The notes under the pieces are model-generated. The model was given only the letters and a program-made list of their open reading frames with translations, searched no databases and was not told the DNA's origin. From Manduca sexta (Eukaryota; Arthropoda; Insecta; Lepidoptera; Sphingidae): 64,000 nucleotides of DNA. Below are positions 46,442 to 59,430 of the stretch, piece after piece (positions within the stretch are counted from its first letter, which is position 1; each line of letters opens with the position of its first letter). Location: positions 8,494,001 through 8,558,000 of the forward strand of contig NC_051130.1 of assembly GCF_014839805.1 (NCBI RefSeq), read 5' to 3'. A program made the position numbers and the translations under genes.

Positions 46442-48629
46442 GTTGGTGGACTAAAAAAAAGAGGTGGTGGAATAAAAAGAGTTTATTTAATTAACACGAT
46501 TAATCCTTCCGTTACGCGACTGTGTAACTCACGCCCTTGCACATGTTATTGTGTGACAATGGATGTACATAATTCTATTAATAATATCTACATATAAACA
46601 CTATCTGATGGTTACGCGAACGGGGGCAAAAGTATTCGCATCTCATTCTGATACTAATGATATTGAGGCTTGCGCAATCGGTCGGGTTATCTGCATCCCA
46701 AGCCACTTGTATTGACGTCGTGGCATTGTGTCGCTTCATGCTTGATGGAAAAATTTGAATAAGAACTACCATGTACAGTATCAAAGTGGTTATCGTTTGT
46801 TAGATATCGGATATTGTATGATTTATTCGTTAATGTAATGTCACCGTGTGGGTTATAAGAAATCTTTAAAAGTTGAGTGCAGGGTTAAACATTGACTAGT
46901 AAAGTGATTTTTCTTTCACTTCTCTTTGTTTGGATGTTTTATCGTTTTTAAAGTCAAATTCAATACATTCTTTGCGATTTTTTTTTACTGCGAAAATGAA
47001 ACTATATGGATAATTATAATATTAAATTAATATAAAAACGCAATCGGAATTTAAAAGTCCACATTAAACACAGAGATATAATAAATATTGTAGTATATAG
47101 CAAACGTAAATAAATATAATTTTAGTAACCGTCCCATAATACATGATGGATGACCCGACATTTCTATTAAAGGGTTAATTATGACTGACATTCTAATAGA
47201 ATTTAATAGTTCACAATAGAAAAGTGCAATCCGATTTTTTTTGCAATTTTGTCAAACGAAAGCCCACTTTATACAATTACATTTAAAACCGAAACAAACT
47301 TTAATAAAATAATAATTTTACTATTTGTAATATAACTTGCAGTGAAATTCGTTCCAACATAGTCATTGTTATAATAAATTACGACTTTATTTTATCATAT
47401 CAACACATTTATTTATGATTTGATTGGAATGTTTTACAACATAATTTATTGCGAGCGTTGTAAAATAAATCGATAAGGTTTCTCGAACGTTATACCTCAA
47501 GGCATTTTTCTATCAACTATTAATTTATAACATATTATTAAATTAGTTGGAGTAAATTAAAATACACTCAAACGGTTATTGTAATAAAGTTAAAATTGCC
47601 TTGTAAATGTAATGTTTATGATAGTACGTTTCGTTGTAGTTCCGGTAGTTGGTTCGCGGGGCGCGGGCGCCCGCATGACTAGAAATAATTCACTCCGCAA
47701 TACCTTCCCCATTGGTTAATATGGCGTTCATATTAATAGTGTTGATTAAAATATGTTGGTTAACGGTTTCTACTAGTTTTATGATATGTTGCCAATTATA
47801 GCGTGATGATTGATGTCCTCAGTCAGAAATAATTGTTTGTGAACAATGCAACTGAACTTGCCAGATGAAAACTTAAAATATCATGGGCTGTATTAATAGA
47901 TGCATCTTAATTCAATTCTTAAGTGCGATATCAACTGAGACGCTGTCAAGTTAAGGCCAGCATCTTAAGTCATCGCTGTTTAACAAACATATATAAAAAA
48001 ACATTTCAAAAGATAAGTATCTTAAGTCACAGCATATGACGGATTTTGACAGTCGAGTTTTATTATACAATGCTAACTCAAATACAAGTGCTCAATTTAC
48101 AGCTTAAGTATTCTTTATTAAATAGTTCAATACCTTACATCTCTACTTAAGATTCTATTAAAATGTAAGATTGGTTTTAATAGTACCGCTCTTGGTGTAG
48201 TTTATTTAAAAAGTACAAAATAATATACTTAGTGACTTAATAATAATTGTAAGAGACATTTGGGAAGTAGACGATTTATATTTAATTACTTAAATGTCTA
48301 TTTATATTTGAACTGTTGGTACTTTTGCATTCGGACTAAACTGTGATAAACTACCGTTCCGTTTTTTTTTGTTTGGGTTGCCAATTTTCAATTGTTTCTA
48401 TATGATTGAGCAATTCAAATGTAGAACTAAAATTGGCCGTATAGGTCCATATTATAAAGCCGGCACGATGATTACAACTGCCAACAAAAATTCACATAAC
48501 TGCCTAACACATACGACAAAGTGCATCGCCGCTCGAGTGTCTGTCATTAGAAATTGTTCCGCAAGTGGTCAATTTGCATGTCGAGCGTTATGGGTCGTGT
48601 ACTTTATTGTCATTAATGAGAAGGCGGCT

Positions 48630-48783
48630 GTCTTCTGACGACATTTTATTCAAATCCGACGGGGAAATGTCACGCGTTGTTTCAAAAAGTAGAAAGTTGA
48701 CAGCAAGTCGATTCCGAATGACCGCGCTGCAGAATGCAAATGTAGTTAATGTTGATGATTCAGCTCCCTTATCGTCAGAAGAC
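48630..48783. mobile_element. 154-bp element bounded by 12-bp inverted repeats
   Basis: GTCTTCTGACGA at 48630-48641 is the exact reverse complement of TCGTCAGAAGAC at 48772-48783. The interior is more GC-rich than the flanks and contains a chance open frame on both strands. Target duplications are not obvious. Confidence 0.35.
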
Positions 48784-49040
48784 GTGGTGAAAACCCCGTA
48801 AAGGTAGCTGAGGTTGATGTTTCGCGTTCTGATGTTATCTGATGTAATTCTAGAGTCCTTATGTGATGTCATGTTTGGCCTAAACATTTATTACTACTTA
48901 AGATCATTCTAGTTATTTTCTGTCCAAAAAAGGCATAGAAATTATTAGGGAGGTATGTTAATGATTCCAACCTGCAGCTGCGCTCTGTTCCGAATCGTAC
49001 CTTAAGGCAGCCATTTAATTGTGCACACGGTGTCGTCTAT

Positions 49041-49283
49041 TTAAGGCGATACCTCAAGGTCCATTTTCATACATTTTGTTTCGGCTTTAAAATTTCGTCA
49101 TATTAAATTTTAAAGGCCGAAATATCCATGATTATTAATTATTTTTACGTTTTTCTTTCAACTGCGAGAACTAATCACTGACTAGACGTGAATTTAAATT
49201 CTTTACTTGCCAATACTTGTTTAGTTACCCAGATTAAAGCCGAAACAAAATGTATGAAAATGGACCTTGAGGTATCGCCTTAA
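49041..49283. mobile_element. MITE with perfect 49-bp terminal inverted repeats and TTAA ends
   Basis: The left arm 49041-49089 and right arm 49235-49283 are exact reverse complements, beginning ttaaggcgatacctcaaggt. Inside, another near-perfect inverted repeat (ttcggctttaaaattt / aaattttaaaggccgaa) makes a nested hairpin. There is no coding sequence. The TTAA at both outer ends is the target preference of piggyBac-type transposons, so a non-autonomous relative is likely. Confidence 0.85.
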
Positions 49284-49440
49284 AAATGATAATTTAAAAT
49301 GAACTATTGGTTGAATTGCCGTAGTTATATAAATAAAAAATAATTATAAAAGTATATGGATTAATACTTATTATTAAATATTTACAAAAAATGAGATAAT
49401 AGTTTCTATTGAAACTTATTTGATATTTTTTTCTTTTTAG

Positions 49441-49473
49441 TGGCTCACCAAACTGGCAACCCCGACCCTGATG
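49441..49473 (+). CDS. Probable 33-nt second coding exon of the long-intron gene
   Basis: A strong acceptor (tttttctttttag) and donor (ATG|gtaagt) flank 33 nt that read WLTKLATPTLM in phase 0 from the exon at 38620. The length is a multiple of three, so inclusion or skipping keeps frame. The block is GC-richer than its surroundings. The assignment to the same gene is an inference. Confidence 0.45.
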
Positions 49474-49684
49474 GTAAGTTCAACATAAATCCAGTCAGCG
49501 AGAGGTGAGAGAATCACTTTCTTATAGCAAGGGTTTTTTCTTTATACCGTCTTTGGTTAGGCTAAGGCGACAGTTATCATACTGCCAACTAAGCTATGCA
49601 CAATACATAGTTTCTTGGCCACTAGAGAATAGAGACGTTCTATTAACGTTGCACATTTTTTAAAATTATTTTTTGTAAAAAGGA

Positions 49685-49830
49685 GTTTTGTGGGATTAAA
49701 AGTCCCGCCTTATATTTTCTCGGAGTATAATGTAGCATTTTTATGACTGAAAAAATAAATCAGTTTAGTAGTTCCTGAGATTAGCGCGTTCAAACAAACA
49801 AATTCTTCAACTTTATATATTAGTGTATAA
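49685..49830 (+). mobile_element. RTE-type LINE tail remnant
   Basis: Contains gggattaaaagtcccgcctt, agtataatgtagcatttttat and agtagttcctgagattagcg, in the same order as other RTE tails here. Confidence 0.5.
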
Positions 49831-50459
49831 AATGCATTTTGGAAACGGTTTTGAACTGACATCATACAGAGATAACCTGAAAGTAGTATATTACGTTACA
49901 AAATCTAGTTTTGTTGTGTAATCTGCCCCAGTTTTGCTGTATTAAATAATGAAACTATGCAAACGTTAATTATTCAGAATTATGCGTCAATTAACGTTTA
50001 TTTTTCATACCAAATGGAAAGTGTTCCAGCCGTGACGACACATTCTAAGAAATGATATCAACAGAGATTATTCATATCATTGTTCAGGTGGTATCCAAAA
50101 TACATCTTATTGATAATGAGTAATCGATGAGTGTACCCGCTTATAAACGTATGCGCGTTAGTCATCTTATAAATTAAATGTAAATAGGAATTCGTGAGAT
50201 AGCGGATGGCCGAGTTACGATATTTCGATTATAATTTGAAAAGTAAATAGCAGCCATTGTTAATGTATTTTATAAGGATATGGTTAGGGTACGTGTTTGT
50301 ACATCTTGATATTGATATGGGGGAGCAATTAAGATGTTTTTATTCGGAAAACGTCATTGGGTAGGAACAATGATGCTCTTGGTAGACGATCAGTGAAACA
50401 CCGAGATAATGGGATATTTCATATGACATTTTAATCTCTACTAATATCAATACGAAAAT

Positions 50460-50600
50460 TTGTAAAATGTTTTAAAGTTTGTTAGAAGTAAACGCAGACA
50501 GCTGAACAGATTTGGATGAAATTTGGCATACGGGTAAACCATATTCAGGATTAACATAAAGGCTCCTTTTTGTCCCGGTGAGTAGGTCCTATAGGAAATT
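50460..50600 (+). mobile_element. LINE remnant with gctgaacagatttggatgaa motif
   Basis: The sequence gctgaacagatttggatgaa followed by atttggcatacgg is a recurrent insect RTE-associated 3' motif. It is highly decayed. Confidence 0.45.
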
Positions 50601-50861
50601 ATTGATTTTTAAAATCAGATTTTTAAATAGATGGGACGGGTGTCGTCCAGGCTCTATGAAATACTCCAAGTACAGTGTTTTAGCGACTTTTGCAACGGAA
50701 AAGGCTTTTCATTCAGGACAAGGCGTGGGCAAATACCTATGAATAATGAATATTGATTTAATTAACTACTTTATATTTAATCAGTAGGTACCAACTCGAC
50801 TATATTACAATTAAAACATGCTCTTATTTTATGTATACAATCCTATATATTAATATAATAT

Positions 50862-51170
50862 AAATCCTGTATTATATGGATATTGTTCCATAGTTGAGTA
50901 GTGCCTCCTTTACTACTGAGATGGGTTAGGCCTTAGTCCACCACGCTGACATAGTGCGGATTTGTAGACTTCACACGCCCTTAAAATTCCTATATTGAAT
51001 TTCTCGGAAATGCAGGTTTCCTCGCGATGTTTTTCTTCATTATTAAAGCAAGCGGTAATTCACATAGAATACACACATAACTTTATAAAAGTCAGAGGTG
51101 TGTGCCCTTGGGATTTGAACTAGCACACATTCGTCTCGACAGACCATTACACATCTAGACTATCGCCGCT
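50862..51170 (-). mobile_element. tRNA-derived SINE, first family, minus strand
   Basis: The reverse complement of 34438-34760 over nearly its whole length: agcggcgatagtctagatgt head, box B in gttcaaatcccaagg, cgaggaaacctgcatttccg-type body, and ggactaaggcctaacccatc. Confidence 0.8.
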
Positions 51171-51964
51171 GGCAACCTACAATCCTCTACTATTAATAAA
51201 TTACCTAAATATGATTATTTTAACTCAACAATTATTTGTTCATCATTATAAGATTTGATGCGAAATCACGAAATACATGCAAAACCTTATTAATGCGGTG
51301 AATACAAGAGAATCTTCAAACAGAAAATTCAATTTGATTGCGAAGTTATGTTGGATTGTTTAATCACAAAAGACTAAATATTGACTTGTGATTTCAAGTC
51401 AGAAACCTGATCGGGGGCGCCACTTTAGAATACATTAGCTGTGTCTTAAATAATGTATTTACTGTACAATTTATTTGTAGATCTATTTTCTATTTGTTCT
51501 TTATTGGAAAATTGTTTATGTACCTTTGAAGTGCTATCTCCTCTTTATATTTATTTCAAAATTGTATAAAGATTTTAAAAGTATGGTGGTAATAACTGAG
51601 GACTAAATAAGTGAATTTTCAATTTAGATATTTGAATTATGTTTTTTTCTGACTGGAAAGTTTTTATACTGGCTCGATGAATACTATTATAATCTAAATT
51701 GCTGTCTAAAAAGAGATCATGAAAAAATGTTTGTCTATTGTGACAAGTCAACGATGTAATTTACTTGAATAACAAGTATACATAATCACCTGCCACTATA
51801 AATGTAATTTTTTATCGCATGCGTGATATAACCAACACGTGATAGAGAATTACCTATAAAAAGAACCCCTTAACAGTAACAGTACCACTATTAAGCTGTG
51901 AAACAGTTTGCCAGCATACTTGTTCCCTCTTTCCTACAACTTAGGGACTTACAGCGGAGCGTGG

Positions 51965-52090
51965 AGAATCAATCAAGCAGGCCGGCATAACTATGAACGT
52001 CCTTGGATGATTATATCTTGGCGGTCGACATATTTTTTGGTATCTCTTCATTTAATAAGGTGCGTTGAGGTCACTTTCCCGTGCCAATAC
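51965..52090 (+). mobile_element. Dispersed aacaggccggcataattg repeat, diverged copy 3
   Basis: Shares caggccggcataac, the gtcgacat block and gtcactttcccgtgcc with the copies at 35510 and 45425, with many changes. Confidence 0.5.
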
Positions 52091-54869
52091 AAAACTTCCC
52101 CATAAACCATTTATCGTTTATAGCTTCAATTTGATTTTGCAAATGCAAGTGCCAATTTGGAAGTCCATATGTCATTAAAAGCGTAAAGACATAAAGCGTT
52201 TACTGTCAACTCATCTGCAGTTGCACCTTGTATAACGGACACACAGGTGTTTAGTTATCACCTAAACCACGGCAAAATGGTTCATATTGGCATCTTGTCT
52301 ACAAAATAGCGGGTCATACTTGCGTCCTAGATACCCTTGTTATGAACATTGATTTAATAAAGTTTATACAGAATATTAACATTAATCAAATGGCTTGTGG
52401 TAAAGTAACATGTAAATTGGGCGCCACACTTGAATTGATTGATGACGTTTGAAATTTATACAATAGATTAAATCAATACGACACAATGATAGACAAAAAA
52501 AATAAAGGAAAAGAATAAAACATACACGTATGTACTTCTACAAATTGTGGATTTTAAATGGAAACGAAATAAAAAATTACATAAAATAAACGAAATGATG
52601 TCTCGCTTATTCAAGCTATTATTATTTTATCTAACTGAAATGTCATTCCTAAATAATGTTTCTATAAATAAAATTGGCTAAAAGGTCACTACTCCAACAT
52701 AAAAAAATTAAAACGTAATTAAAACACGGATGCTATGATGACAAACGCGTATGATCGAATGGAGTTATGTAAAACGATACCGCAGCGGTATCACGCCGGC
52801 ACCGGTGGGTCTTCGCGAAGTCATATGAACATTATAATCGCGTTCCGATATTGCGATCAGTGCACGCCTGTCCTTAATTAAACGGCGGCTCAGAGCCCCT
52901 GGCTGCAGTAAGGCATAATAAGATTTTGTTCGAGAATTGACGAAGTTTGTTGAAGGAAAGTCAAAGGTGTGACCGATCTAAACACCTATTTTATAACGCT
53001 TCACTCCATTTGAATGCTATTACAACCAATTTTGATGCTATACATCATAATATAAAGTAGGTACACCACGTTAACATTTCTTACATCTGTTACAATTTAG
53101 CAATATATCAGACTATGTGATAGATGTCATGTAACAAATGGTATTCAGTGCGGAAACATCTAAACAGCTTTGAAGTTTGGCATTATTGACATTATCGATT
53201 AGGGCCCGAGAAATGTAGACGCGGTACGTTTAAAATTTTAAATTTGGAATTTGCACAGGTACATTTTAAATTCAAAAATCCTTAATGATACATCAAACCT
53301 TAAAAATGTAAACAAAAGAAAACTTGCGTTGTGCGTCCATAACTGTGCGCACGCGCAGAGTTCGTATCAATCATGCGCCGCGCCCGCCCACCGCTCCAGA
53401 GGGCAGAGGGTAGATCCTCGCCATTATTGTTCCTATCAGTTATGCCGAGTCATTAAACGAGCCATTAGTGCTGTTTTATTGCGCTACTAATATCTAAGAA
53501 TTTATTTTAATCAAGTACATACTAAGTTAACGACCAATTTTATTTCCTCACAGTGAGAGAGATTTAAATGCCTATGTTAAGTAAAGGAACAAATCTTAAT
53601 TATAAAAAGGTTAATAAAAATACTTTGTATAAGTTATTTAAGAAATGTTACCTATTCTTCAATTTAATTACAATGTCAAAATAGGTATCGCTCGTTCAAT
53701 GTAGAGAGTGAATGAACGACTAGATTACCAGTAAAAAATCTTTAAATAGCACAATCCTCATTTACTCGAGTTTATCACAAAAAATACTTCAATCTAAATC
53801 ATTACCAGGTCTCATAACCCAGACTAAACAATAGAATACGTCATCACCGCGTTGAAATAACTTGGAAATTAATAAAAAAAAGCGTAATTCTTAGTAAAGT
53901 AATCAATTACAGCAAAGCTTAAACAAACAGTAATTTAATACTCGTTGGAACGAAGACGCTACCGTTATTGATTTAAGGGAACACGATAGTTTTAAGTAGC
54001 ACGCTCGCTTACATTGATATCAACGGATTAATGTGATACTAGCTTCTGCTGACGGTTTCACTTGCGTATTTGTTATGGGAAAACGCTATTTAATATTTTT
54101 TAAGTACTTCTCATTTGTCAGATAATTTTAACACACGCGCACACACACAAATAACATAATTTTAAGGGGTGAATAATTTTTCTATTGTAGCATTTGTACA
54201 ACGTTTAACAAAGTTAAAAAAAAATAATAAGTGATGATATTGAAGGACATAAAATAGATATTACTCTATATTTTGGGTGAGGTATTTATGCAGTATTATA
54301 CTTTAATAGTTTTGTTCAATTTTAAATATATCGGAAGTATGAATACTGGTATATCTTTAACAATAATTAATCACATCGCTATATAAAGAAGCATTGTAAT
54401 ACATAAAGTATGATTTATTCGATTTTAATTATCATATTTTATTAATGTTTGTGGATGACATTCAAGAATGTAATATGCACATCGCCAATACTACTTTAGA
54501 GATGATTATTCAACCAGAAAAAATATTAATTAAACGAATTATAAATTGAGGATAAAAATTTATTAATTAAACTATTTTATTAATATTATTTTAATTTTGT
54601 AATGTCTAGTATAATTCCAAGGAATTTTTATTTGCAGCTTAAAATAATCTTACTAAAATATTGAATAGAAAGAAATATTTTGATTGACACAATATTGAAT
54701 AATTATTCCCAGTTGTAGCGTGTTGATGATTAGATCGCATTAAACTACTAAGGCTTCGCTTGAGACATCGTGCTTCAAGTGACATTGGACACTCAATACC
54801 ATAATTGTTATCAAAACACGTTTCATTTACTTTGTACGGGTTGCATGGGTCGGTTTTTGTAATTATTGG

Positions 54870-55030
54870 AAATCAGGTATTTGGGTTTTTCAGTATCAGC
54901 CCGGAGGAAATTTGTGCCCGAGATGGCGATAGGCTCGCTTCCTATCACATCATGGGACGGAACATACTTGGCAAAAAGTGGGTGTCCTGATTGCGTTTGT
55001 GCATCCCTTTTAGGATAAATGCGTGTTTGT
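54870..55030 (+). mobile_element. Second SINE family, 5'-truncated copy
   Basis: Contains gagatggcgataggctcgct, tcctatcacatcatgggacg, aaaaagtgggtgtcctgatt and gcatcccttttaggataaat, colinear with 40103-40310. Confidence 0.65.
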
Positions 55031-58000
55031 TTTTAGAAATCAGGGGGTGCGCATATGTTAATAAAATCGCAAATTGTTCGGCTCATAGCTCATACCTGAC
55101 AGGTAGTCTATACAATAAAATGTGGGTTTTAAAATAACATGCATCAATAAATGCGCTAGTGGTAGTTGTAAGATAGAATATTCGTATTGGCTTTTATAGT
55201 ATAGTGTAGTTTGTTATTGAATAATACTTCTAATTTCTGACCGGCTGATAGACTTCAAGACCGTCTAATAAGGTCGGTCGTCCGAATAAGGCCGTCAATA
55301 GCTTAAACAGTCAAAAATTCTGTATAATTGTAAAATGTAGGTAGATATTGTAACTTTGACTTTACGGACGACTAACACCTCTGTGAACAAGAAGGCTGCA
55401 AATTCTTCGAAACTTCGGGAATAAATTATAATATAAAACCGCGACAAAATCAAATTAACAGTTTTATTTCAATGAATAATACTTTTCAAACACAATTGAA
55501 AATGTTATTTCCAAAAATACACAGCTTTTTAAACCTATTTAACAGTGTAACAAAATCGTCTTACGTGTAAACTTTTTTTCGGATAACTATTTCGTAATTT
55601 ACTTGATTACAAACAATCCCGTCGTCATGCAATCCAGGCTGGCCCACATAAACTAACCTCTCAACAGCTTCCTTCGCATCAAATTAGGTGCCTTAATTAT
55701 TTACTAGCACTAAAACGTACTGTTAAACGCAAACAATGAAACTTGAGCCGTCCGCCCTTCGCAAATCCTCCCAAAAGAAGGCCGAGACGTAGAAAATAAA
55801 ACACGTTTACGGGTCAAACTAGGCTGGACGCTCTTGTACTAAAATTACGAAGGAAATAAAAGATGTGGCCAGTTCTGTCTGACAGGCAGGTGTACTTTTC
55901 CTTAGGGAATAAATAATTCGTTTCTTTAATTTTGAATAAGTATTTCTTTTAGTTAGTGTTTATTTGAAGGCTAGCTTGAGTTATGTAGAATAAACTATAA
56001 TTTAAATTGGGTATTTTAATATTATGTGTGCATTGGTGTACACTCAAATTTGTGTACACACAATTTTCTACGTTATTAATGAGTCTTAAAGTATGAATTC
56101 TTCATGTTTTTGTAACAAACTTTATTAATAACTAGAAACCTTAATATATTGTACGTACCACAGAGACGTTAATTCAATTGTATTTTGCGTAAGTATACGA
56201 TCATATATTTAAGTAATAAGGAATTTCATACTTTAATAATAACATGACTATATTTTTTAAATGTGCGATGACAGACAATCTCCTTTTATGTCGAGTCTAA
56301 AATTCACTAACCTTATGTATTTATTTGCCAGCACTACTCTAATTGTTTGCGTAAATATCGTTAGTCTCAAACCAATTCTGCTCGTCCCATGAATAATTTA
56401 ATCAATTGCCGCATACCACGTTATATGCTGGACGATTCATAGTGATGTGTATCAAATTGAAGCCATCATATTACGATAATTATCGAGTTGGACAAAGAGG
56501 TTTTATCTAATTAAATATTATTAAAAAAAAATCCGTAATTTCAATGAATAAGACTTAATACTTACGATATATCTGCGATATGATTCAGGAAGCGTAAAAA
56601 CACAGCGATCACAAACATTGCGAAGTAAATCATGTCGTGTTTGACAATTGATTTGATACACAAATAATCGAGTACTAAGTGGGGTTTTACGTATATACAA
56701 TATGTTGACGAGTTAATCGCATTTACCGTTGATCGAGGGGCGACCTTAAAAATTACTCGCCTCCTATTATGGCTGGCAACATTTGTACTGGCCTTACGCG
56801 TAAAACTCGTAGGTTTTATGTGTTCTATTCACAGATGTACTGTGACCATCTAGGGCTGTCCGCTGCCTAGTATAGGATATCAGAGTTGTTTAATAGGTTA
56901 TGTTCCGTTGATTTTAAGGGCTTGGTGTTCATGTATTTGTAGACTTCAAAAACACCAATTAAGTTTTTTCTATGTTTATTAGTAATAAAAACATAATAGT
57001 TTGTTTATAATTTGCTTATTCGACAGGATAATTGCATAGTTAAGTTATTGTTCAAATAGTTTTTGTGGATATTGTTTTTGCGCGCCAGTAATGCGCGATT
57101 TGGCCGCGCGCCAACGGTTCTAATAAAACGCCATTGACAACCCTAGCGTAACATCAAACTGCGCCTAGTTCTAGCATTCATCTTTGACGATTTTACGACT
57201 TTTGAGATTCACCAATGGCATTCGCTTATAACTGCCGGTTACGCTCAATAAAATAATCATTTATTGCGCACCGATGTGAAATCTTTTATACGTAGGATGT
57301 TTGCGCGGGAATTATATGTCGTACACTTTGTACTTGATCTACAATGTAATGGCGTTAATATGAGTTATTACGTGGAAAAATACAGAAGTCAAACTACAGT
57401 TTCCGGCCTGATGTAATATACTTTGAACAAGGTGTGAAGACGAATAGCTCAAGTTAGTAATGGAGGCGTATCCGATGTTTTTATTTTTTGTTAAAAATTT
57501 TCGACACTCGTTACATATTATGATATGACATTCCTCACGTACAAATTAAGAATTTTAGCATTACTATATTTGTATTACGAAATATAACATTATCGAATCA
57601 CGCCTTAGTCAAATAGTATTAGAGTATTTGTACGTTCAAGTATGGTGTTGGTAAACGCGCCACACCACGATACCATAGTGTTGACATACCTTAAAGACGC
57701 CGCCTGTTGGTACAAAAACTTATACCCGCGTAAAAGGTCTCTAGTTTGAGGTCAATTCTTGAGAATCAAGCCACTGAATTACGATGTATTTATGTTTGCT
57801 TTATGTTATTTTCTTGATACTTTGTTACAGGAAGTTTAGATCTATGTTTGTCGGATGCCTATTGCTTTTGTACCAACAATTGGTCTGCTGTTGTCATTAT
57901 GCATAAACAATTATAACATAAGATGAACCTTAGGTATACCGGTATTAAAAACATCGCAATTAGGAACCAATATCGCTTAGGTACTAAGATCTTTATGAGG

Positions 58001-59244
58001 TAATAGATACTGGCTAAAATTGAATGAACTACGACGAAAAAGAAGCAGTGTTAAAAAAATATTTAAATATATATCGATAAAAACCATCATTGTAGAATGG
58101 GATTTATTTACAATATTTTCCTCAATAAGTTTCTTTTTGGCATTAGATCTCTATAACAATGGAAAATGTACTTTTTTGTTTATTTCGTTTGATTCATGGA
58201 ACTGCAACGGGTAATTCCCTGAACGTCAATTACAATGAACTATTACGTCGATCGAACCATCTTGATCTTTTTTATTTTTATATCTTTATTTATGATTTCA
58301 TAATTTACAAGTTAATGTAAACTAATTATATTGAAAATATGTTTGAGGTAAAATCATTCAAATAAGGATCACAAATATATTTACCTACATTAACATAATT
58401 GCTGTAAGCATAGAGAATAGTGCTACATAAATCAGCATAGTAGAAAAAACATATATATAATTATTATACAACTATAAGTAACGCACTTGTTTCAAATGGT
58501 GCTGTAAAAAAACAAACACATTGTAAATGAATTATAACGTAATAGCTTGTTATATTTATCTTTCTTGATACTTTACTTGAAGTGGAACTAATCTTATTTA
58601 CCTATAACATAAAATAATTTTTAGACGTGAACAAAAAAGTTTGATTTATTATTAACCTCCTCTATTCATTATTGTGCCAGTAATTACTTCTAACATCACA
58701 AGTTGTGAAACATCAAGAATTATTAACGGACACTGTCAGTAAAATGTCTTTGTAAAAGAAAAATAACGTTAATTCATGACCGAAACGACAAAAACCACGA
58801 CCGCATTAAATGTAATTAATTAAAAGCACAAAAGAGCAAAGAAATCTCGACAAAAGCATGCAATGAATGTATCTTAAGTAGCCTCAATGTGTGCATAAGT
58901 GCGGCTCTATTGAAGTTCTGTGGGTAATCTTAATGATTAATTGTTATAAAAATATGTCGTATGCCTTTGACAATAAGGTGTTTGGTAATCAGGTTAGTCT
59001 GATTACAAAACGATACTGTCTAGCCATCGTGAATTCGATCTGATATCTATTAGATCTGGTTTTATATATTTAAATGATCTGTTTTAATTAGTTCATATTT
59101 TTATAAGTACGAAACAAATATCATATCCGCAATTTCATTTTATTGCTAATAACAACATGCCTATAAACAATATTTTTAAGGCGTATAATGTAGATAAATA
59201 TAAATTTAAACCTTAGAAAATTAAGCATAAGTCTAACATTACAG

Positions 59245-59430
59245 AAAGCACATATAATTTCTAAGGAGAATTTGTTACAATTTGATTACGCCAATTACGT
59301 AAAATTGCGAGAAAAACAATCATCTGTCGATCAGCGAGATATCGCACGGATTCTCATGTCCATCACACGCTATCACCACAGAGCAAGCAGCGAACAGATG
59401 CGTCACTTCATGCAGCTTTCAAGTACCAAG
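59245..59430 (+). other. Possible exon, open frame of unknown identity
   Basis: After a usable acceptor (taacattacag) the frame is open through LLQFDYANYVKLREKQSSVD and then RILMSITRYHHRASSEQMRH. The composition is more coding-like than the flanks. No clear donor or family assignment. Confidence 0.25.

Larger units (their letters stand above)
38668..49440 (+). other. Long first intron of the unidentified gene
   Basis: AT-rich, repeat-populated sequence with no other convincing exon. Separate entries cover its SINEs and LINE tail. GC-richer, motif-dense blocks at 40460-40620, 41170-41290, 42230-42500 and 47630-47720 look like regulatory elements. The link to the exons on each side is inferred. 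Confidence 0.4.
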
